From: JAPPHY01 sp965247535
GTDB taxonomy: Bacteria > Chloroflexota > Dehalococcoidia > Lucifugimonadales > UBA2985
Reading direction: 5' to 3'
Assembly: GCA_965247535.1 (NCBI GenBank)
Contig: OZ252018.1
Location: 310,001 to 374,000, forward strand
Length of the DNA stretch: 64,000 bases
The notes under the pieces: generated by a model
What the model saw: only the letters and a program-made list of their open reading frames with translations
What the model was told of the DNA's origin: nothing
The model's database searches: none
Shown: piece after piece, positions 59,142 to 64,000 of the stretch
How positions within the stretch are numbered: the stretch's first letter is position 1
Layout: every line of letters begins with the position of its first letter
Translations under genes and position numbers: made by a program

Positions 59142-59969
59142 ATGACTCAAACGACAGCGCTCACGCCGGATCAGGTAAAGCGGTACAGTAGGCATATCAT
59201 CATGCCCCAGGTGGGCAGCAGCGGACAGCGTAAGCTCCTGGAGGCAAAGGTGCTCATCGTGGGAGCCGGCGGACTAGGCTCGCCCGTTGCGCTGTACCTG
59301 GGCCTCGCGGGCGTCGGCACGCTCGGCATCGTGGACTTCGACGTGGTGGAGATGAGCAATCTCCAGCGTCAGATCCTCCACCACGAGCATGACGTGGGTA
59401 CGCCGAAGGTGCTCTCGGCCCAGCAGACGCTGCAGGAGTACAACTCCGGCGTGAAGGTTGTGGGGCACGAAGCGCCCCTGACCTCCGAGAACGCCATGGA
59501 GATCATCTCGCAGTACGACATCGTGGTGAACGGCGCCGACAACTTCCCGGCGCGCTACCTGGTGAACGACGCGTCCTACCTTTCGGGCAAGCCCTTAGTG
59601 GACGGCAGCATCCTGCTGTTCGACGGGCAGGCCAGCGTGTTCATGCCCGGCCACGGGTGCTATCGGTGCCTCTTCCCCACGCCGCCGCCCCCGGGCGCGG
59701 TGCCAAGCTGCGCGGAGGCGGGCGTGCTGGGTGCGCTGCCAGGCATGGTCGGCAGCATCCAGGCCACGGAGACAATCAAGCTCATCCTGGGCCAGGGTGA
59801 GGCGCTGGTTGGCAGGCTGCTGCTCATCGACGCGCTGAGCATGGAGTTCCGCACGGTGCGGCTGCGTCGCAACAAGCAGTGCCCGCTGTGCGGTGAGAAC
59901 CCAACCATCGACGAGCTCATCGACTACGAGGTCTTCTGCGGCCTGCAGGCGCCTGCCGCCGTAGGCTAG
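59142..59969 (+). CDS. moeB: ThiF/MoeB-family sulfur-carrier adenylyltransferase
   Basis: 275 residues with AGGAGGG upstream. Rossmann site GAGGLGSPVALYLGLAGVG, DFDVVEMSNLQRQILH (Arg finger), NGADNFPARYLVND, and zinc pairs CYRC and CPLC. A Cys in VPSCAEAGVLGA is the family nucleophile position. No C-terminal rhodanese domain. It activates a ubiquitin-like carrier (MoaD, ThiS or CysO) by adenylation. The downstream cysteine synthase suggests CysO-type sulfur donation. Confidence 0.88.
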   Translation: MTQTTALTPDQVKRYSRHIIMPQVGSSGQRKLLEAKVLIVGAGGLGSPVALYLGLAGVGTLGIVDFDVVEMSNLQRQILHHEHDVGTPKVLSAQQTLQEYNSGVKVVGHEAPLTSENAMEIISQYDIVVNGADNFPARYLVNDASYLSGKPLVDGSILLFDGQASVFMPGHGCYRCLFPTPPPPGAVPSCAEAGVLGALPGMVGSIQATETIKLILGQGEALVGRLLLIDALSMEFRTVRLRRNKQCPLCGENPTIDELIDYEVFCGLQAPAAVG

Positions 59970-59992
59970 GAAGGCGTGCCCCGGCTCGCGGG

Positions 59993-60946
59993 ATGGGCAA
60001 CCGGTCACCAATGAACAATCGCGATATCCTCTCCACCATTGGCGGTACTCCGCTGGTGGAGATTGAGCGGATGAGTCCCAACCCGGACGTCCGCATTTTC
60101 GCAAAGCTGGAGGGGCAGAACCCCACCGGCAGCCTCAAGGACCGCATCGCCAAGTACATGATCGAGCGGGCGGAGGCTGACGGCTCACTCACGCACGACA
60201 AGACCATCCTCGAACCCACCAGCGGCAATACCGGCATTGCGCTGGCGTTCATCGCACGGCGGAAGGGCTACCGCATAAGGGTGGTCATGCCTGAGAACGT
60301 GAGCGGGGAGAGGGCGCAGCTTCTGCAGGCGTACGGCGCGGAGATCGTGTTCAGCGACGGGGCCAAGGGCACCAACGGGGCGATTGTGGTGGCCGAGCAA
60401 ATGGCCGCCGAGGACCCCACCTACTTCATGCCCTACCAGTACGGCAACGAGGCCAACCCCAGGGCCCACTATGAGACCACTGGCCGGGAGATCATCGAGG
60501 ACTTGCCGGACATCGACGTGTTCGTGGCGGGCCTCGGCACGGGCGGCACGCTCATGGGCGTGGGCAGGCGGCTCAAGGAGTACAACCCTTCGATAAGGGT
60601 GGTGGCCGTGGTGCCGCACCCGGACGACATGATTCAGGGCCTCCGCAGCCTGGAGGAGGGGTTCATACCGCCCATCCTCGACCTTTCGCTGCTGGACAGC
60701 CGCATAATGGTTGAGAGCAGCGAGGCGTTCAGGTTCACGCGGGAGCTGATGAACAGAGAGGGCATATTCGCGGGCATCTCGTCCGGCTCCGTTGTGTGCT
60801 GCGCAACGCGGCTTGCCGAGCGGATGGAGCGCGGGAACATCGTGTGCCTTCTGGCCGACGGCGGCTGGAAGTACCTCAGCACCTCCCTGTGGACTCGCGA
60901 CTTTGCCGAGCTTCAGTCGAGCGTGGAGAACAAGATCTGGTGGTAG
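59993..60946 (+). CDS. cysM: Cysteine synthase (CysM type)
   Basis: 317 residues (ATG 59993; ATG 60011 also possible). PLP enzyme: K49 in NPTGSLKDR is the Schiff-base Lys, TSGNTGIALAF is the Asn loop, and GLGTGGTLMGVGRRL binds the phosphate. Catalyses cysteine formation from an activated serine. Downstream of moeB, as in mycobacterial CysM, which uses a thiocarboxylated carrier; no carrier gene is in the window. Confidence 0.9.
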   Translation: MGNRSPMNNRDILSTIGGTPLVEIERMSPNPDVRIFAKLEGQNPTGSLKDRIAKYMIERAEADGSLTHDKTILEPTSGNTGIALAFIARRKGYRIRVVMPENVSGERAQLLQAYGAEIVFSDGAKGTNGAIVVAEQMAAEDPTYFMPYQYGNEANPRAHYETTGREIIEDLPDIDVFVAGLGTGGTLMGVGRRLKEYNPSIRVVAVVPHPDDMIQGLRSLEEGFIPPILDLSLLDSRIMVESSEAFRFTRELMNREGIFAGISSGSVVCCATRLAERMERGNIVCLLADGGWKYLSTSLWTRDFAELQSSVENKIWW

Positions 60947-61203
60947 ACCTCCCCGCACGGGGTGAGTCTCGACTCACGCTCGGCGCAGGGTCCCCGCCCG
61001 GAAACGCAGAAGCTGCCGCAGCCACCCTGGCGACAAGCCGAGTCCGCGCGCAACCGGTAACGTCAGCGAATGAGTCGTGCGCTGCCGGCCGCCGGCGTCC
61101 AGGACAGTGCTCCGATGCGGTCGCAAGTGCAGGCCTTAGCTGCACATTGGCTTGACAAACCTGATACACTCTCATAAGCGCTTTAATGTACGGAGTGTGA
61201 GCA
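60947..61203. other. Intergenic region with short inverted repeats and a promoter box
   Basis: Holds a CCCC-GCAC-GGGG hairpin (60951-60962) and the perfect inverted repeat GTGAGTC-TC-GACTCAC (60962-60977), then a TTGACA at 61152-61157 with CATAAG at 61173-61178 (15-nt spacer, weak) before the next gene. No gene is seen. Confidence 0.45.
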
Positions 61204-61506
61204 ATGAAAATCTCGCAGATTATGGCTAGATCGGGACCCACCGAAGAAGGTCTCCCCCCGCTGCAGGCCATGCTGCTGGAAGAGTTGAACCGGCGCCCCG
61301 ACGAGGTATTCGACAACAGCGACGAAGGGTTGCTGCGGATCTTCCCCCGGTTGAAGAGGTCCTCCCTCAGTTGGTCGCTCTATCTGCTCCACAAGAAGGG
61401 TCTGATTGCCAAGCGGCGAGTCCGCTTGAACGGCAAGCTGACAACCGTGTTCGGTTCCCACGACGCGGTGGAGGCCCTGAAGGAGCACCTCAACCTGTCC
61501 GACTAG
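61204..61506 (+). CDS. Small winged-helix-like protein
   Basis: 100 residues. The middle (NSDEGLLRIFPRLKRSSLSWSLYLLHKKGLIAKRRVRLNGK in pieces) reads as a winged helix with a basic wing. No ligand domain. Probably a DNA-binding regulator; the target is unknown. The start follows GGAGTGTGAGCA. Confidence 0.6.
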   Translation: MKISQIMARSGPTEEGLPPLQAMLLEELNRRPDEVFDNSDEGLLRIFPRLKRSSLSWSLYLLHKKGLIAKRRVRLNGKLTTVFGSHDAVEALKEHLNLSD

Positions 61507-61512
61507 CGGGCT

Positions 61513-61671
61513 ATGCTCGCCCTGCTGCGTCTAGTCCTGCTGCCCGTCCGGCTCCCGTTCATGATGCTGAGGCTGATTCACGGCGTCAGTGTTTTCATCA
61601 CGTGCGTCGTGCCGCTGGTCATCGCGGCGGCGATAGTGGGAGGCCTCGCGTGGTTCGCGTACGTGCGCTAG
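61513..61671 (+). CDS. Tiny hydrophobic ORF
   Basis: 52 residues, ATG to TAG, mostly hydrophobic: one long membrane helix (VFITCVVPLVIAAAIVGGLA) after a basic-hydrophobic N terminus. It follows the previous gene by 6 nt. Its TAG overlaps the stop of the minus-strand peptidase at CTAG. Coding status is uncertain. Confidence 0.4.
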   Translation: MLALLRLVLLPVRLPFMMLRLIHGVSVFITCVVPLVIAAAIVGGLAWFAYVR

Positions 61672-63734
61672 GGCGTAGGCGCCACGTTGAGCACGTAAGG
61701 TGATTCCTGCGACGTCTTGGGCGCGACGGGAGCCACTATCACCACCGCTTTCCGCAGCCCGTCCCCAAAGCCGCTCAGCATCAGCTCGCCGCGCCCGTCT
61801 GAGTCGACCTCCATCTGCCTCACCGTCGTCTCCCGGCCGAACTCTATGACCTGCACCAGATACTCCTGTGGCACGGAGTTGTTCGTCCTCACGAACCCCA
61901 CCGCTTCCCACGTGCCGGGTTCCTCGGCGTCATCCATGAAACCGATCTCCGGAATCGAAACGTCGTCGATGCAGATGCCGACGTCGTTCACGCCCTCGTC
62001 GGTCACGTACTCGAACCGGATGAGGACCTCGCCGCCCGCGTACGGCGACAGGTCGATGGTGTCCTGCTGCCAGCCGTCACTCCGTCCCGTGTAGCCCGGA
62101 CCGAAGCCAACACCCAGTCCGCTTTCCGGCGAGGAGAGCCCGCCCTCCAGGACAGTCCAGGTCTCCCCGCCGTCCGTGGATACCTCCACGTAGGCGTAGT
62201 CCCACGACTCCTCGATTGAGTACCACGTCCAGAATTCAAGCGTCGCCGTGTCCACCTGCGAAAGGTCTGCGCCCGTGGTGAGCGACGAGTTGATGGAGTC
62301 ACCACGGTTGCCCCACCAGCAGTGGCTGCCGCTGTGTGCGGTTGTAGGCAGAATCGGTGTTGTGGGCTCGCCCTTGAATTCCAGCAACGCGTCCCCTTCA
62401 GGCAGGCGCACCTCGAGGTAGTCGCCCGAATACTGGGCAGCGCTTCCGCTGTGCTCTCCGAACTCGCGGATGATGGTGGATGGGCGGACGCTCAGGTTCA
62501 GCCCCTGGTACGAGTAGTCCCCTGCGGCTACGTAAGCGTCCAGGTGGTTGGCCACAAGCCAGTCTCGAAACACGTCGAGGAAGGTGGCCTCATAGCCCAG
62601 GGATTCGAGGTAGGCGGTGACGCCCTCGATTCCGTCCTCGGCCTGTGTCACGAGACTTACGAGGTTGTCGTGCCCCCCGTAGTGCTGGGCAAGGTACTCC
62701 ACGAACAGCGTGGCCGCGCCGTAGTAGGGGAGCGTGGACGCATTGTCGGCGGGCCAGGTGGTGAGCTGAGCCCCAGGGTCAGCCGCGAAGAATCTGACGA
62801 AGGTGAAGCCATAGTCCGCCAGGTTCTTGGCGACCTCGGAGAGTCCCTCGTTGATCCAGGTCTCCTCGCCGGCGTCGGCAGCCCAGTGCACGGCGTGCTG
62901 GAGCTCGTGGGCAAGAGTGCCCAGGTATGGTGGCCTTCCGACGAACGCCCCAGTGCTCATGTAGATCATCTCTCGCTCATTGCTGTAGGGGTAGATCGTC
63001 TTGGGGTACTCGTCGGAGGCGCTGAAGTACCCGGCCACGCTGCTGAGGGGGGTGTGAAGTATGGTGAGCCGTGGGTCGTTGTCGATGCCGGGCGACAACT
63101 CGGTCCCGAATGCCTCCGTGACGGTGGGATAAATGGACTCGTCGAAGGCGCGTGCGGCGGTCTGCAGGTCCTGCTCCCGCGGCTCGTATCCCTTGTGGAA
63201 GTACCAGTATGCGTGGTCGCTCACGTAGAGCAGATCGGCGTCCACCTGGTACATGCTCAAGTCCGCAAGGTCCGCCACCCAGAAGGTGTCCGTGCGCCCA
63301 GCCTCGTAGGTGACAGGGTCCGGGTTCACCGCGGTGGCCATAGGCAGCTCCACGTCCGGGCGAAGTCTGCGAATAAGCGAGAAGATGTCCCGGTCCGGGG
63401 CGTCCGTGAGCTGCGTGGTCTCATCCGGCGCGATCGGTTCGGGCGATGGCGTACTGGTGATGTGCACGGGTGGCGTGACAGGCGGCGTGGGGGTTGGATT
63501 CGATGGCGAGGGAGCGGGTCGTGGATGCGTCGCCGTGGGGGACGGTGCAGGCACGGGGGTGTCCGAGAGCCGGGGAGTTGCAGTTGTCCCGGCGAGAGGT
63601 GTGGGCGTGCGCGCTGCGGTCGGCGAGGGCGGAGGCGTTACGGTGTCCGCGGGCGCCGCAGGTGTGGGGTTATCGCAGGCCGCATGTGCCGAGAGCGTTG
63701 CCAGCACTGCCAGTATGGCTGCGTACCTTCTCAT
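61668..63734 (-). CDS. Secreted lipoprotein metallopeptidase with Thr/Pro linker
   Basis: 688 residues from the ATG giving MRRYAAILAVLATLSAHAAC; a longer start at 63815 is possible. The signal ends in a lipobox-like AHAAC. A Thr/Pro/Ser linker of about 100 residues follows. The catalytic domain has LAHELQHAVHW (HExxH) and WINEGLSEVAKN (third ligand Glu region), typical of metzincin/gluzincin-like extracellular peptidases. The C-terminal beta domain (VSTDGGETWTVL, VGICIDDVSIPEI) resembles the MAM-like module of immune-inhibitor-A (M6) peptidases. It should act outside the cell on proteins. Confidence 0.85.
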   Translation of the reverse strand: MRRYAAILAVLATLSAHAACDNPTPAAPADTVTPPPSPTAARTPTPLAGTTATPRLSDTPVPAPSPTATHPRPAPSPSNPTPTPPVTPPVHITSTPSPEPIAPDETTQLTDAPDRDIFSLIRRLRPDVELPMATAVNPDPVTYEAGRTDTFWVADLADLSMYQVDADLLYVSDHAYWYFHKGYEPREQDLQTAARAFDESIYPTVTEAFGTELSPGIDNDPRLTILHTPLSSVAGYFSASDEYPKTIYPYSNEREMIYMSTGAFVGRPPYLGTLAHELQHAVHWAADAGEETWINEGLSEVAKNLADYGFTFVRFFAADPGAQLTTWPADNASTLPYYGAATLFVEYLAQHYGGHDNLVSLVTQAEDGIEGVTAYLESLGYEATFLDVFRDWLVANHLDAYVAAGDYSYQGLNLSVRPSTIIREFGEHSGSAAQYSGDYLEVRLPEGDALLEFKGEPTTPILPTTAHSGSHCWWGNRGDSINSSLTTGADLSQVDTATLEFWTWYSIEESWDYAYVEVSTDGGETWTVLEGGLSSPESGLGVGFGPGYTGRSDGWQQDTIDLSPYAGGEVLIRFEYVTDEGVNDVGICIDDVSIPEIGFMDDAEEPGTWEAVGFVRTNNSVPQEYLVQVIEFGRETTVRQMEVDSDGRGELMLSGFGDGLRKAVVIVAPVAPKTSQESPYVLNVAPTP

Positions 63735-63807
63735 TATTCGAACGTGGCGCTCGAGGAGGAGGGGTGGATGTGGCCGCCAACCCTCAGTATGGGGTGAAAG
63801 CGCTCCC

Positions 63808-63836
63808 TTGTCCATACGTGGGCCCCGTGCTATGAT
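63808..63836 (+). promoter_or_regulatory. Promoter of recA
   Basis: TTGTCC at 63808-63813, 17-nt spacer, TATGAT at 63831-63836. No clear LexA box of the GAAC-N4-GTTC type was seen between it and the gene. Confidence 0.5.
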
Positions 63837-63873
63837 TCAGCCACGCCCCAAGTGTCGAGCCGGAGGATATTTC

Positions 63874-64000
63874 ATGGCCACTGAGAGAGAGAAAGCCCTG
63901 GAGCTGGCGCTGAGCCAGATAGAGCGCCAGGTTGGCAAGGGCAGCATCATGAAGCTGGGTGAGGTTGGGGAGAGGCTTGCCGTTGCGGCCATACCCACCG
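63874..64000 (+). CDS. recA: Recombinase RecA, N-terminal fragment (cut by window edge)
   Basis: First 42 codons, MATEREKALELALSQIERQ then VGKGSIMKLGEVGERL and AAIPT. This matches the RecA N terminus, where ALxQIExxFGKGSIMxLG is diagnostic; the usual Phe is Val here. CGGAGGA lies upstream. RecA drives homologous recombination and the SOS response. Confidence 0.92.
   Translation, partial: MATEREKALELALSQIERQVGKGSIMKLGEVGERLAVAAIPT

Noticed and set aside
62322..63797. Long plus-strand frame opposite the secreted peptidase
   Set aside because: No domain, Gly/Arg/Val-biased, and the minus strand has a signal peptide, linker and HExxH.

Overview
The window reads as bacterial chromosome from a GC-rich (roughly 60-65 %), non-cultured-type lineage. 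I infer a Chloroflexota, Dehalococcoidia/SAR202-like organism. The hints are secreted lipoproteins with long Thr/Pro linkers, and a catabolic repertoire that includes an enolase-superfamily enzyme, a UbiD decarboxylase, a ThDP lyase with an HpcH/HpaI aldolase, and an L-2-hydroxyglutarate oxidase. The zinc-type S14, S4, L24 and L28 proteins and the order PIN/TRAM-ispD-ispF-cysS are compatible with this but do not prove it. There are no rRNA genes, no CRISPR array and no recognisable transposase.

Layout. 1-2396 (minus strand): a translationally coupled block of a PIN/TRAM membrane nuclease, ispD, ispF and the start of cysS. 2523-3447: tRNA-Pro with its own promoter, then a lower-GC orphan gene. 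3610-24530 (plus strand): one uninterrupted str-S10-spc-alpha-L13 ribosomal cluster from rpsL to rpsI. It includes fusA, secY, adk, map, infA, rpoA and truA, but tuf is absent from its usual place after fusA. Several of its ribosomal proteins carry acidic or Ala/Glu/Pro-rich extensions. 24663-33968: fic with an unusual repeat-flanked promoter, an NfeD-slipin pair, recG, the fatty-acid kinase pair fakA/fakB (DegV), and rpmB. 34059-37291: yqeK, tRNA-Phe and tRNA-Gly, then a lower-GC accessory cluster with a HicB-like protein and a compact four-gene operon around a membrane-anchored Mrr-like nuclease.

37472-42904 holds an oligopeptide-type ABC ATPase, a repeat-rich gap, a 10-formyl-THF hydrolase-like formyltransferase, and a ThDP lyase followed by an HpcH/HpaI aldolase. 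42933-48405, starting at tRNA-Leu, is a second accessory zone. It contains two PaREP1-like genes, an orphan HigA-type antitoxin with a palindromic operator, a zinc-ribbon/RanBP-finger membrane protein, an enolase-superfamily enzyme with a duplicated 3' end, and an HNH nuclease with membrane segments. 48614-53992 holds a small membrane protein, a UbiA-type prenyltransferase, lhgO, a small zinc ribbon and a TetR-UbiD operon with a clear operator. 54000-58418 holds an APH-like kinase, a methyltransferase and a lipoprotein metallopeptidase each broken by a one-base indel in a G run, and HIT and Nudix enzymes. 58503-60946 is an Rrf2-MoeB-CysM sulfur/cysteine cluster. 61204-63734 holds a small helix-turn-helix-like protein, a tiny membrane ORF and a large secreted metallopeptidase. 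The window ends in the start of recA.

The most interesting items are the 12-bp tandem repeats bracketing the fic promoter, the membrane Mrr-nuclease operon, the ribosomal-protein extensions (especially the four 18-residue repeats in L13), the PaREP1-like gene pair lying between two copies of the enolase gene's 3' end, and the enolase-superfamily enzyme that seems to lack its first metal-ligand Asp. All functional calls come from reading motifs by eye; no database search was run.
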